Shown: positions 1 through 13,043, counted from the first letter of the stretch. The stretch: 53,932 nucleotides of DNA from Streptomyces sp. WAC 04229 (GCF_003947455.1 NZ_QHJH01000034.1:1-53932); one strand, 5' to 3'. Translations and numbers: made by a program. The notes: a model not told the origin generated them from the letters alone.

Positions 1-2
1 TC

Positions 3-143
3 GCCACGGGCGGCCGCGTCCTGCTCACCGAGCCGGGTGTGCTGGACGCCGCCGGGGTACGCCAGGCCGTCGCACGCGGCGCGACCGCCGTCCACCTCAG
101 CCCCCGCCCCCTCCGCACCCCGGCCACCCGCTGTCATCGCCCA
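3..143 (+). CDS. 3' end of an unidentified gene entering from the left (partial)
   Basis: Frame 3 from the window edge has a strong coding pattern (nearly all codons end in G or C) up to about base 140 and reads through GRVLLTEPGVLDAAGVRQAV and a following ATAVHLSPRPLRTPATR. After that the third-position bias disappears, although the frame stays open to 470, inside the next gene. The true end is therefore uncertain: either a stop codon was lost near 140 or the last part is poorly conserved. I do not recognise the family. The stretch 144-390 shows no coding pattern and I see nothing definite in it. Confidence 0.3.
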
Positions 144-390
144 CCGGCGCGATCCGGCCATCCGGTCCAGGTGTCGCCGGGGGGCTACCGCGGGTACCTC
201 GCGGCCGGCCCACATTGCCGGGAAGTGAAATCTCGCCAGGGGGACGGGGATCGGGCAAACCGGCCCTCTCTACCACTGGACGCCGCGGCGAGCCCGGAGT
301 TTCCTGGCATACGGGGGGAGTTCGAGCGCACTGCACGGGGGCCATGGAATCGGGCACAGCGGCAACACTCGGCGATTGGGGCGCTTTCCT

Positions 391-1278
391 ATGACACCTA
401 CGCTCGTACGGCAGCACTCATCTCACACGGGGACGATGTCTCCCGTGGACCTGCGTGCACGTGCGCGTGACTGGTCCGAGATACAGGAGAGGATGCTCGT
501 ACCGCTCTACGAGGCCGTCTTCGAGCGGCTGGACGTGGGCGGCGGCACCAGGATGCTGGGCCTGAACTGCGGTTCCGGGCTCGCCCTGCTGATGGGCGCC
601 TCGCGCGGCGCCTCGGTGACCGGTGTCGACACCCGCTCTCCGGAACTCCTGGAGCTGGCACGGCGGCGTCTGCTGCCCGGGGCACCCGAGGTGCCGGAAC
701 CTCCCGGCGCCCGGCCCGCCCCGGCGCGCGCGGACGCGGCACGGGTCGTGGAGGGACCACCCGGTGCCGCGGCGGATCCGTCGGCGCCGGCGTTCACGCT
801 GGTGACCGCCTTCGAGCCCATCGGGTGCCTCGCGGGCGACTCGGAGGGGCTGGGCGGGCTGCTCGCCGAGGCGACGCCGCTCGCCGGGCGCGGGGCCGTG
901 GTGGTGCTGGCGGGCTGGGGCCCGCCGGAGCGGTGCGCCACGGCCTCGGTGCTGCGGGTGGCCACCAAACTCGCGGACCCGCTGCGCAGCGCGGGCAGCT
1001 GGCGCCCCGCCCTGCGCGACGACCTGGAGGAGGTCGCCCAGCGGGCCGGGCTCAGGCCGGACGGTTCGGGACGGGTGGCGTGCCCGTTCGGGTACGCGGA
1101 CGCCGCGAGCGCGGCCCGGGGGTTGCTGTCGACCGGGCTGTTCGACGCGGCGATCGCGGCCACCGACAAGGAACAGGTCGACAAGGAGCTGGCGGAGGCC
1201 CTGCACCCGCACCGGCGCGCGGACGGGACCGTCTGGATGCCGAATGTCTTCCGCTACTTGATCGCACGAGTCCCTTAA
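391..1278 (+). CDS. class I SAM-dependent methyltransferase
   Basis: A protein of 295 aa from the ATG at 391. Near residue 50 it has a Rossmann-type SAM-binding motif I, LGLNCGSGLALLMGASRGAS, followed by an acidic GVDTRSPELLELARRR motif II. This is the usual class I methyltransferase layout. The middle is Pro/Ala-rich and poorly conserved, and the substrate cannot be read from the sequence. ATG 391 was chosen because the coding bias begins about there. A second ATG at 436 (MSPVDLRARARDW) has a better-placed GGGGA ahead of it and is a real alternative. The gene stands alone between the partial gene and a lipoprotein gene, with 170 bp of non-coding DNA downstream. Confidence 0.72.
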   Translation: MTPTLVRQHSSHTGTMSPVDLRARARDWSEIQERMLVPLYEAVFERLDVGGGTRMLGLNCGSGLALLMGASRGASVTGVDTRSPELLELARRRLLPGAPEVPEPPGARPAPARADAARVVEGPPGAAADPSAPAFTLVTAFEPIGCLAGDSEGLGGLLAEATPLAGRGAVVVLAGWGPPERCATASVLRVATKLADPLRSAGSWRPALRDDLEEVAQRAGLRPDGSGRVACPFGYADAASAARGLLSTGLFDAAIAATDKEQVDKELAEALHPHRRADGTVWMPNVFRYLIARVP

Positions 1279-1449
1279 AGATCGATTCCGACCGATCGTG
1301 TGCGTTGTCCGGCCGACTTTTCCCGGTGCAGGTGTGAATGCCGTGAAGAAGCCGGTTGAGGGCTCCTGTGGTTTCCCCAGGTGGATCATGGACCTCTACT
1401 CTGATCCACCGTTCGGGGGAAAACACACATCTGCATACAGGAGCCTGTA

Positions 1450-2055
1450 GTGCCGCACCGTAAGACCGCACTGCGCCTCGCCGCGCCCGTCGCCGTCCTC
1501 GCTCTTGCCCTCACCGCGTGCGGGGGCGGCGACGAGGACTCGGACGCCGACGCGAAGAGCCCGGCCACCACCGAGGCGTCGCCCTCGCCCTCCGAGGCGG
1601 CCTCGGGCGGCGACCTGGCGACGGGCGAGAGCGCGACGGGGAAGGTCGCCGAGGACCCGGGCGAGGTCACGTACGACGTCGTGGCGGAGAAGGTCGAGGT
1701 GGGCACCGAGGCCGAGGCCGCGAAGGCGGTGGCGGACGCCGCGGACGTCAAGGGCAAGGTGCTGGCCACCGCGTACCTCAAGTACACGCACAAGAGCGGA
1801 CCCGCCCTGACCGAGGGCTCCGACGTGCACGACGGCGCCACGGTCTTCGCCGACGGGCAGCGCGGCAGCGTCCTCGTCGGCGCCTCCGAGGACGCGGCGG
1901 GCTGCGAGGACCCGTACGACGTCGAGAGCTGGAAGCAGGGCGAGAGCCACGTCTTCTGCGAGACGTACGTGATCCCGGCCGGCGCGAAGAGTGTGGAGGC
2001 GCACTGGTCGGAGGAGGACGGCGAGCCCTACGTCTGGAAGTTCCCGCAGAAGTAG
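1450..2055 (+). CDS. secreted lipoprotein, unknown function
   Basis: A protein of 201 aa starting at a GTG with AGGAG about 7 bp upstream. The N-terminus has basic residues (HRK), a hydrophobic run and a lipobox LTAC with the Cys at residue 24, so export and lipid attachment by Lgt and signal peptidase II are expected. An Asp/Ser/Pro-rich linker follows (about residues 28-60), then a globular domain with two further Cys residues in the second half (in GCEDPY and VFCETY) that could pair outside the cell. I recognise no enzymatic motif. It is convergent with ftsH; only 13 bp separate the two stop codons. Confidence 0.75.
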   Translation: MPHRKTALRLAAPVAVLALALTACGGGDEDSDADAKSPATTEASPSPSEAASGGDLATGESATGKVAEDPGEVTYDVVAEKVEVGTEAEAAKAVADAADVKGKVLATAYLKYTHKSGPALTEGSDVHDGATVFADGQRGSVLVGASEDAAGCEDPYDVESWKQGESHVFCETYVIPAGAKSVEAHWSEEDGEPYVWKFPQK

Positions 2056-2068
2056 GACCGCCCGGCGC

Positions 2069-4015
<1,947 letters not shown>

Positions 4016-4060
4016 ATCCGGACGTTACGACAGGAAAGCCGCCTGGGCATGTGCATGTAC

Positions 4061-4102
4061 GGCGCTGGGGCGCCCTCCTTCGAAGGAGGGCGCCCCAGCG
4101 CC
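4061..4102 (-). terminator. ffh terminator: 42-bp perfect palindrome
   Basis: Bases 4061-4080 are the exact reverse complement of 4083-4102, and the two central bases (cg) keep the whole 42 bp symmetric. It begins 30 bp beyond the ffh stop codon and ends 46 bp before the ftsH start, so it most likely terminates ffh transcription and insulates ftsH. There is no U-tract on the - strand, as is common for Streptomyces hairpins. Confidence 0.8.
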
Positions 4103-4132
4103 GTGCACACCGATCGGGCCGTCGGCCCGAGG

Positions 4133-5683
4133 TCAGCCCATGAACTTCTTGAACTCGTCGGGCAGCTCGAAGTCCTGGCCGCCCTGCTGGGGCAGTCCGA
4201 GGGCGCCCCCGCTCTGCGCGGCGGCCGCGCGGCGGGCGGCCTCCTCCTGCTCCTGCTGCTTGCGCTTCATGGGGTTGCCGGAGCGCTGCTTGCCCTTGGC
4301 CTTCTTCTGCTGCTTCTTCTGCCGACCGGGTCCGCCGCCCATGCCCGGCATGCCCGGCATCCCGGGCATGCCGCCGCCCTGGGCCATCCGGGACATCATC
4401 TTGCGGGCCTCGAAGAACCGCTCGACCAGGCCCTTGACCGCGCTGACGTCGACGCCGGAGCCCTTGGCGATACGGGCGCGGCGCGAGCCGTTGATGATCG
4501 TCGGCTCCTGGCGCTCGGCCGGGGTCATCGACTTGATGATGGCGGCCGTGCGGTCGACGTCACGCTCGTCGAGGTTGTTGATCTGGTCCTTCATCTGGCC
4601 CATGCCCGGCAGCATGCCGAGCAGCTTGGAGATGGAGCCCATCTTCCGGACCTGCTCCATCTGGGCCAGGAAGTCGTCCAGGGTGAAGTCCTGGCCCTTC
4701 TTGGACGCCAGCTTGGAGGCCATTTTCTCGGCCTCTTCCTGGCTGAACGTCTTCTCCGCCTGCTCGATCAGGGTGAGCAGGTCACCCATGTCGAGGATGC
4801 GGGAGGCCATCCGGTCCGGGTGGAAGGCGTCGAAGTCCTCGAGCTTCTCGCCGTTCGACGCGAACATGATCGGCTTGCCGGTCACCGAGGCGATCGACAG
4901 GGCCGCACCGCCACGGGCGTCGCCGTCGAGCTTGGAGAGCACCACGCCGTCGAAGCCGACGCCGTCGCGGAAGGCCTCGGCGGTGTTGACGGCGTCCTGG
5001 CCGATCATCGCGTCGACGATGAAGAGGATCTCGTCCGGCGAGACCGCGTCGCGGATGTCCGCGGCCTGCTGCATCAGCTCCTGGTCGATGCCCAGGCGGC
5101 CGGCGGTGTCGACGATGACCAGGTCGTGGACCTTGGACTTGGCGAACTCGATGGAGTCCTTGGCGACCTTGACCGGGTCGCCGACCCCGTTGCCCGGCTC
5201 GGGCGCGTAGACCGCGACACCGGCACGCTCGGCGACGACGCTGAGCTGGTTGACGGCGTTGGGGCGCTGGAGGTCGCAGGCGACCAGGAGCGGCGAGTGG
5301 CCCTGCTCCTTGAGCCAGCGGCCCAGCTTGCCCGCGAGGGTGGTCTTACCGGCACCCTGCAGACCCGCCAGCATGATCACGGTCGGCGGCTGCTTGGCGA
5401 AGCGCAGGCGGCGGGTCTCCCCGCCGAGGATGCCGACCAGTTCCTCGTTGACGATCTTGAGGACCTGCTGGGCGGGGTTGAGCGCCTTGGAGACCTCGGC
5501 GCCCAGGGAGCGTTCCTTGACGCTCTTGATGAACGCGCGCACCACGGGCAGGGCCACGTCGGCCTCGAGGAGCGCGATGCGGATCTCGCGGGCCGTGGCG
5601 TCGATGTCCGCCTCGGACAACCTGCCCTTGCCGCGGAGATTTTTGAAAGTCGCGCTAAGGCGGTCGGAGAGGGTATCGAACAC
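4133..5683 (-). CDS. ffh: signal recognition particle protein Ffh (SRP54)
   Basis: GTPase of the signal recognition particle: it binds 4.5S RNA and signal sequences on ribosomes and docks with FtsY (encoded here at 13205). From the GTG at 5681-5683 the product is 516 aa. The N domain (about 1-90) is followed by the G domain with G1 GLQGAGKT at 107-114, G3 DTAGR at 192-196 and SKLD at 249-252. The C-terminal M domain is Met-rich and ends in repeated PGM units and a Lys/Gln-rich tail. The frame stays open 21 codons further upstream, but the conserved VFDTLSDRLSATFKNLRGKG start and a GAGGA at moderate spacing support this GTG. It is transcribed alone, with 103 bp between glnD and this start. Confidence 0.95.
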   Translation of the reverse strand: MFDTLSDRLSATFKNLRGKGRLSEADIDATAREIRIALLEADVALPVVRAFIKSVKERSLGAEVSKALNPAQQVLKIVNEELVGILGGETRRLRFAKQPPTVIMLAGLQGAGKTTLAGKLGRWLKEQGHSPLLVACDLQRPNAVNQLSVVAERAGVAVYAPEPGNGVGDPVKVAKDSIEFAKSKVHDLVIVDTAGRLGIDQELMQQAADIRDAVSPDEILFIVDAMIGQDAVNTAEAFRDGVGFDGVVLSKLDGDARGGAALSIASVTGKPIMFASNGEKLEDFDAFHPDRMASRILDMGDLLTLIEQAEKTFSQEEAEKMASKLASKKGQDFTLDDFLAQMEQVRKMGSISKLLGMLPGMGQMKDQINNLDERDVDRTAAIIKSMTPAERQEPTIINGSRRARIAKGSGVDVSAVKGLVERFFEARKMMSRMAQGGGMPGMPGMPGMGGGPGRQKKQQKKAKGKQRSGNPMKRKQQEQEEAARRAAAAQSGGALGLPQQGGQDFELPDEFKKFMG

Positions 5684-5786
5684 GGTGGCGTCGGTCCTCG
5701 GAGTCGGGGGCGGTCTGAGCGTCTTCCAGGGTATCTGCCTTGGCAAGACATTCGTCCCCGCCCGGCGGATTCCGCGGGCCGCCCCG

Positions 5787-8258
5787 TCAGGGACGACCCC
5801 GCAACGCCTCCTCCAGGGTCCGTGCCAGGTCCCCCGCCTCCTCCTCCGGCAGCCGCGCGCCCTCCGGGCCGGTGACGTAGAAGGCGTCCACCGCGTTCGA
5901 GCCCAGGGTGGAGGCGTGGGCGCTGCGTACCCGCACGCCGGCCGCCTCCAGCGCCCGCCCGAGCCGGAACAGCAGGCCCGGCGCGTCCTGGGCGCGGACC
6001 TCGATCACCGTGGCCAGCCGGGACGCGGCCGGGGCGACGGTCACCCGGGGCGGCGGCGGCTCCACACCCCGGCGCCGCGGATGGGCGGCGTCCCGCTCGG
6101 CGAGCCGGGCGGCGATGTCCAGGGTGCCGTCCAGGGCCCTGACCAGGTCGGCCCGGAGCCGCGCGGCCTGGGGCAGCGAGCCGTACTCGGCGGCGACCCG
6201 CCAGTCCAGGAGCAGCACGGAGCCCTCGACACCGTCCGGCAGCGGCAGGGACCGCAGCTCGGCGGTGCGGACGGTGAGCCGGTGCATGGCCAGGACCCCG
6301 GCGACGGCCGGGAGCACGCCCTCCTGGTCCGGCACGGCGATCAGCAGCTCCACGCCGAGCGGCTCGGGACCGGCGGCCGCCGCCGGATCGGCCGGCTCCG
6401 GGTCGGCGGGCGCCTCGGTCTGGGCCCGCAGCGCCAGCACCGGCCCGCGCGTGCGGAACGCCTCGACGGCGAGCCGCTCCTGCTCGGCGGTGGGCGCGGC
6501 GGCCTCGGGCTCTTCCAGCGGGTCCCCGGCCAGCACGCCCGAGACCCGTTTCACCAGGTCGGCGACGAGGGAGCCGCGCCAGGACGACCAGGCGGCGGGG
6601 CCGGTGGCCAGCGCGTCCGCCTCGGTCAGCGCGTGCAGCAGCTCCAGGGTGTGCTCCGAGCCGACCGCGTCGGCGACCGCGCGCACGGTGGCCGGGTCGT
6701 CGAGGTCGCGCCGGGTGGCGGTCTCGACGAGCAGCAGGTGGTGCCGTACGAGGGTGGCCAGGACGGCCGTGTCCGCGCGGTCGAAGCCGATACGGGCGGC
6801 CACGTCCCGGGCGATGGTCTCACCGGCCACGGAATGGTCGCCGGGCCAGCCCTTGCCGATGTCGTGCAGCAGCGCGGCCACCAGGAGCAGGTCGGGACGG
6901 TGCACGCGGCGGGTGAACCCGGCGGCGCGGACGGCGGTCTCGATCAGGTGCCGGTCGACGGTCCACAGGTGCACCGCGTTGCGCTGCGGGCGGCAGCGTA
7001 CCCGCTCCCAGTCGGGCAGCAGGCGGGTGACCAGGCCCTCGGCCTCCAGCGCCTCCCAGACCTGCACGGTGGGCCTGCCCGAGCCCAGCAGGGTCACCAG
7101 TTGCTCGCGGGCCTCGGCGGGCCAGGGCGTGGGCAGCGGCCGGGTGGTGGCCGCCAGGCGCCGGACGGCGTGCCGGGAGAGCGGGAGCCCGGCCTGCGCG
7201 GCGGCGGCCGCGGCACGCAGCGGCAGTACGGGATCGCGTTCGGGGCGCGCGGTGCGGGCGAGCACCGCCTCACCGTCGTGCTCGACGACGCCCTCGGCGA
7301 GCGGAGAGCGCTCGGGCACCTGCTTCCCGGCGCCCAACATGGCCCGCAGCCGCGGCCGCCCCGAACGCGAACGCAGCACGCGTCCCACCTCGCGCCAGGT
7401 GACGTCGCCGGCGTACGCGATGACCCGCGCCGTCTCGTAGACCTGCCGCAGCAGCGTGTCGGCGTCCAGCAGGCCCAGCTCGGCCGCCACCTGGTCCTGC
7501 TCCTGCAGCGCCAGCCGGTCGGTCGCCCGCCCGGTCGTCAGGTGGAGCGCGTCGCGTACGTCGAGCAGCCGGCGCCGGGCGTCGGCGAGGCCCTCGCGCG
7601 GGGCGTCGGCCAGCCAGGACGCGGCGACGGCGCGCAGGGCGGTGGCGTCGCGCAGGCCGCCCCGGGCCTCCTTGAGGTCGGGTTCCAGCAGGAACTGCAG
7701 CTCGCCCTGGCGCTCGGCGCGCTCGGCGCACAGCTCCCGGAGTTCGGGGAGGCGCTTGGGGGCCTGGTTGCGCCAGTCGGCGAGGACGGTGGTGCGCAGG
7801 GACGCGGTCAGGCCGAGGTCTCCGGCGAGGTGGCGGGCGTCCAGGAGACCGAGGTGGACTTTCAGATCCTCCCCGGCGGTCTTCCGGGCCTCGGCCGGGG
7901 TGCGCACGGAGTGGTCGAGGTCGAGGCCGAGGTCCCAGACGGGGTACCAGAGGCGGTCGGCGAGGGCGGCGACCGCCGCGTCGTCGCTCCCGTCGTGCAG
8001 CAGGAGCAGGTCCAGGTCACTGCGCGGGGACAGCTCGCCGCGCCCGTAGCCGCCGACGGCGACGAGCGAGACGCCTCTGCCCGACCCGCCGGTGCCCGCG
8101 TCGAAGAGGCCCGACAGCCAGTCGTCCGTCAGTCCGGCGAGGGCCGAACGGCGCGGCGGCCCGGACCGCGCCCCCTCGGTGAGGAGGCGCAGCCGGGCCG
8201 CCGCGTAGCCGCCGGGTCCCGAGTCCTCTGCTTCTTTCGTCACGTCCGTACTCGTCAC
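5787..8258 (-). CDS. glnD: PII nucleotidyltransferase / hydrolase GlnD
   Basis: Bifunctional enzyme that modifies and demodifies the PII protein GlnK. In Streptomyces the modification is reported to be adenylylation of Tyr51. The product is 823 aa from a GTG with AGGAG 7 bp upstream. The nucleotidyltransferase motif GGYGRGEL lies at 69-76 with the metal-binding SDLDL at 80-84. The HD hydrolase motif LLHDIGKG has its His-Asp pair at 465-466. Two ACT domains at the C-terminus (LGVELLIAVPDQEGVLPAVA and VIEVRAQDAPGLLFRLGRAL) are the expected glutamine sensors. It is the last gene of amtB-glnK-glnD, 28 bp behind glnK. The frame remains open above the GTG, but that extension has no coding character. 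Confidence 0.93.
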   Translation of the reverse strand: MTSTDVTKEAEDSGPGGYAAARLRLLTEGARSGPPRRSALAGLTDDWLSGLFDAGTGGSGRGVSLVAVGGYGRGELSPRSDLDLLLLHDGSDDAAVAALADRLWYPVWDLGLDLDHSVRTPAEARKTAGEDLKVHLGLLDARHLAGDLGLTASLRTTVLADWRNQAPKRLPELRELCAERAERQGELQFLLEPDLKEARGGLRDATALRAVAASWLADAPREGLADARRRLLDVRDALHLTTGRATDRLALQEQDQVAAELGLLDADTLLRQVYETARVIAYAGDVTWREVGRVLRSRSGRPRLRAMLGAGKQVPERSPLAEGVVEHDGEAVLARTARPERDPVLPLRAAAAAAQAGLPLSRHAVRRLAATTRPLPTPWPAEAREQLVTLLGSGRPTVQVWEALEAEGLVTRLLPDWERVRCRPQRNAVHLWTVDRHLIETAVRAAGFTRRVHRPDLLLVAALLHDIGKGWPGDHSVAGETIARDVAARIGFDRADTAVLATLVRHHLLLVETATRRDLDDPATVRAVADAVGSEHTLELLHALTEADALATGPAAWSSWRGSLVADLVKRVSGVLAGDPLEEPEAAAPTAEQERLAVEAFRTRGPVLALRAQTEAPADPEPADPAAAAGPEPLGVELLIAVPDQEGVLPAVAGVLAMHRLTVRTAELRSLPLPDGVEGSVLLLDWRVAAEYGSLPQAARLRADLVRALDGTLDIAARLAERDAAHPRRRGVEPPPPRVTVAPAASRLATVIEVRAQDAPGLLFRLGRALEAAGVRVRSAHASTLGSNAVDAFYVTGPEGARLPEEEAGDLARTLEEALRGRP

Positions 8259-8286
8259 CCGGCGACTCCTGTTCTGGTTTCCCGCC

Positions 8287-10119
<1,833 letters not shown>

Positions 10120-10282
10120 TTACGCGTGAGTGAACTGCCGGATGCGGGTCCAAGCGATCGTTATGGTGGCGCAACGTCCCGCACCGGGGGTAAGCCGGCC
10201 GCGGCGGCCTCCGAATGACCTGGCATGGGGGAGCCGAGTCGGGCAGTTCGGGAGGGCCGGCCGCGGCCGGGGTCGGTGGATG

Positions 10283-11776
10283 TCAGACCGCTTCGGCGGT
10301 CTCCGGAAGCTCGACGGCGAGCCGCTCGGTGAGGTCGACGATCTCCCCGAGGTCGCCGAAATCGCGTACGGCCGTGTCGACGGTTTTGCGGATGCGGGTG
10401 TTGACGCGTTCGGAGCGGACCTTCTTGGCGATGCGCATGGCCTCGACGGCCACGCCGGTGCTTTCCTCGGGCTCGCGGCGCAGCAGGTGCACGGTGGCCA
10501 TGCCGATCAGGTTCAGCGCGTAGGAGCGCTGGTGCTCGTCGTCCTCGGCGAACAGCTCCACGGCCCGGCGCATCAGGGGATCGGCCAGGGAGGCGTAGGC
10601 GGGGCTGCGGCCGGCCACGTAGGCGAGGTCGCGGAAGGAGTGGCTGTTCTCGCCGTACAGCTCGGCCTCGGAGAAGAAGCGGATCCAGTCGGGGTCCGGC
10701 TCGTCCCACTCGGCGGCCTCGGCGAAGGTGTCCTCGGCCATGCGCACCGCGCGCTTGCAGCGGCCGGGCTGTCCCATGTTGGCGTAGGCGCGGGCCTCCA
10801 TCGCGTACAGCATCGACTGGGTGCGGGGGCTGGCGCAGTCCCGGCTGCCGTACTGCGCGAGGTGGACCAGCTCCAGGGCGTCGTCGGGCCGGCCGAGGTG
10901 GATCATCTGGCGGCTCATGCTGGAGAGGATGTACGAGCCCAGCGGCCGGTCCCCCGCCTCCTTGGCGGCGTGCAGGGCGAGGACGAAGTACTTCTGCGCG
11001 GTGGGCTGTAAGCCCACGTCGTACGACATCCAGCCGGCCAGCTCGGCCAGCTCGGCGGCGACCTTGAACAGTTTGGCGCGGGTGGTCTCGGTCTGGGGTT
11101 CCTGGAGCAGGTCGGTCACCTCGTGCAGCTGGCCGACGACCGCCTTGCGGCGCAGGCCGCCGCCGCACTGGGCGTCCCAGCGGCGGAACATCACGGCGGT
11201 GGACTCCAGCAGCTCCAGCTCCGGGCGGGAGAGCCTCCCGCGCGCGCGGGAGGCGGGAGCGGGCTCGCGGCCGGCGGGGCCGCCCGGGGGCGAGGGGACG
11301 AGCCAGCGCTGCATGGGCTCGATGAGGGACGGGCCCGCGGAGAGGGCCAGCGAGCTGCCGAGGAAGCCGCGCCGCGCCAGCATGAGGTCGCTGCGCGAGA
11401 ACTCGCTGAGCAGGGCCACGGTCTGCGGGCCCGTCCAGGGCAGGTCGACCCCGGTCGCGGAGGGCGTGGGACGGGTGGAGCGCAGGCCCAGGTCCTCGAC
11501 GGAGACGACGACACCGAAGCGCTCGGAGAACAGCTCGGACAGGATCCGCGGGATCGGCTCGCGCGGATTCTCCCCGTCCAGCCAGCGGCGCACCCGGGAG
11601 GTGTCGGTGGAGATGTGGCCGGCGCCCAGCTGGCGGGCCCGGCGGTTGACCTGGCGGGCCAGTTCGCCCTTGGACCAGCCGCTGCGGGCGAACCACGAAG
11701 TGAGCAGCTCGTTCGGGCGCTTGTCAGCGTGCGACGCGCCTACCGCGCTCGTACCGCTTCCGCCGTTGCCGCTCAC
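10283..11776 (-). CDS. nsdA: NsdA, negative regulator of differentiation (TPR-like)
   Basis: A 497-aa protein from the GTG at 11774-11776, with a GGGGG site about 8 bp upstream; the frame is open 15 codons further but lacks support. The N-terminal part (WFARSGWSKGELARQVNRRA) resembles a helix-turn-helix of the kind seen in Streptomyces TPR regulators. The rest is helical with TPR-like Ala/Leu spacing (for example KYFVLALHAAKEAGDRPLGS). The sequence and position between amtB and a prim-pol gene match S. coelicolor NsdA, whose loss raises antibiotic production and sporulation. The mechanism is not known to me. It is transcribed divergently from the gene at 12223 across 446 bp and has 314 bp downstream before amtB. 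Confidence 0.88.
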   Translation of the reverse strand: MSGNGGSGTSAVGASHADKRPNELLTSWFARSGWSKGELARQVNRRARQLGAGHISTDTSRVRRWLDGENPREPIPRILSELFSERFGVVVSVEDLGLRSTRPTPSATGVDLPWTGPQTVALLSEFSRSDLMLARRGFLGSSLALSAGPSLIEPMQRWLVPSPPGGPAGREPAPASRARGRLSRPELELLESTAVMFRRWDAQCGGGLRRKAVVGQLHEVTDLLQEPQTETTRAKLFKVAAELAELAGWMSYDVGLQPTAQKYFVLALHAAKEAGDRPLGSYILSSMSRQMIHLGRPDDALELVHLAQYGSRDCASPRTQSMLYAMEARAYANMGQPGRCKRAVRMAEDTFAEAAEWDEPDPDWIRFFSEAELYGENSHSFRDLAYVAGRSPAYASLADPLMRRAVELFAEDDEHQRSYALNLIGMATVHLLRREPEESTGVAVEAMRIAKKVRSERVNTRIRKTVDTAVRDFGDLGEIVDLTERLAVELPETAEAV

Positions 11777-12040
11777 TGGAACGCCCCCATCCCTGAGACC
11801 ACCTGTCGCCGAGTGCGCCAAGCCCTATCAGAATGCCGGTGGTTGGGGCCCTCCGTCCGGCGGTTGCCACCCTTCGAACGGAAAGCCGAGTTGCCTCCGG
11901 CATACCCACAAGTGCATGTGCCCCACGGCTCCATGCACACAAAGTAGTCCCGCGATCACTCGCCCAGCCATGGCGATTGCGAAATCGCCACCATTCGCCA
12001 CCCCTTCGAATGAACTCCCCCCGGCCGGGACGCGATTCAC

Positions 12041-12067
12041 TTGACATAGGCCAACCGAGAGTAGGTG
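12041..12067 (+). promoter_or_regulatory. candidate promoter for the prim-pol-like gene
   Basis: A perfect -35 TTGACA at 12041-12046 is followed, after a short 15-bp spacer, by TAGGTG at 12062-12067. It lies about 155 bp before the ATG at 12223, in the 446-bp gap between nsdA and that gene, which holds no other recognisable gene. The short spacer makes this moderate evidence only. Confidence 0.4.
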
Positions 12068-12222
12068 CAAGGGTGCACACCGGGGCGTGCGCCGTCGGGC
12101 ACACCACCCCGGAGTGCTTCCGGACGCTGCCTGAACCGCGTCGCACTGGGGAGTTGGAAGCAGAGAGTCACGTTTCACGTCCGCTGCGTAACCGCCGCTG
12201 CGTCGGACCCGTTGGAGGGGGC

Positions 12223-12894
12223 ATGGACTTCACGATCGGCATCGGCAGCAGTCGGGGCATGCGCGAGACCCGGTCAGGCGCGCGCCGCCGGGGCCGCGCC
12301 ACAGAGTGCACCGTCGTGGCCGAGTTCACCGGGCTCTGGGGCTGGGACGTGGTGCCGGGCGCCCGGACCGCGGCGGGTACCTGCTCGTGCGGACGGTCCG
12401 ACTGCCCGGCACCGGGCGCCCATCCGCTGGACTTCGCCCCCCGGGTGCCGGCCGGGACGACCCTGGACGGAGCGAGTGAGGCCTGGGCCCGGTTCCCGGG
12501 CGCCGCGGTGATGCTGCCGGTCGGGCGGAGCTTCGACGTGATCGAGGTCGGCGAGGCCGCCGGGCTGCGGGCGCTGACCCGGCTGGAGCGCATGGGCCTC
12601 CCGCTCGGTCCGGTCGCGGCGACCCCCGAGGGCCGCGCCCACTTCTTCGTCGCCCCGGGCGCCGCAGCCGAACTGCCGCGGCTGCTCTACCGGCTGGGCT
12701 GGGACGACCCGTCCGCCCTCGACCTGTGCGGCCTCGGTTCCGGTACGTACATCACGGCCCCGCCCTCCGACCGCGGCGGCCGGGGCCCGGTGCGCTGGCT
12801 CCGCCACCCCGACCTCGACTCGGCCACCAAGCCCCCGGCGGCCCGCCTGCTGCTGGGGACACTGGCGTACGTGGCCCACCGCTCGCGGGCGTAG
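12223..12894 (+). CDS. bifunctional primase/polymerase (prim-pol) domain protein, stand-alone
   Basis: A 223-aa protein with GGAGGGG ideally placed before the ATG. The N-terminal third has the Cys/His cluster CSCGRSDCPAPGAHP, typical of the prim-pol domain of plasmid and phage replication proteins. The C-terminal third has the matching GLGSGTYITAPPSDRGGRGP motif. The acidic centre is unusual: where the family has a D-x-D metal site I see FDVIEVGEAAG, so polymerase activity is doubtful. No helicase domain is fused or adjacent. Conserved next to nsdA in Streptomyces as far as I recall; function unknown. Confidence 0.7.
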   Translation: MDFTIGIGSSRGMRETRSGARRRGRATECTVVAEFTGLWGWDVVPGARTAAGTCSCGRSDCPAPGAHPLDFAPRVPAGTTLDGASEAWARFPGAAVMLPVGRSFDVIEVGEAAGLRALTRLERMGLPLGPVAATPEGRAHFFVAPGAAAELPRLLYRLGWDDPSALDLCGLGSGTYITAPPSDRGGRGPVRWLRHPDLDSATKPPAARLLLGTLAYVAHRSRA

Positions 12895-12920
12895 GCCGCC
12901 CTCCGGTCCGGCGCGAGGGC

Positions 12921-13043
12921 CGTACGGCGGCCCTGGGCGATGGCCCGCACGGCGCCCCTGCGCGACGGCTCGCAAGGCGGCTCCGCACGAGGCCCGTGGG
13001 CGACCCGGCACGAAGGCCCGTACGGCGATGCGGTCGGCCCGCC
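12921..13043. repeat. degenerate tandem repeat, unit about 25 bp
   Basis: Four to five imperfect copies: 12921-12945, 12946-12970, 12971-12995, 12996-13019 and a decayed copy to about 13043. Units begin CGTACGGCG, CGCACGGCG or CGCAAGGCG and end in GGCC or similar. They fill most of the 310-bp convergent gap between the prim-pol gene and ftsY. Confidence 0.5.
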
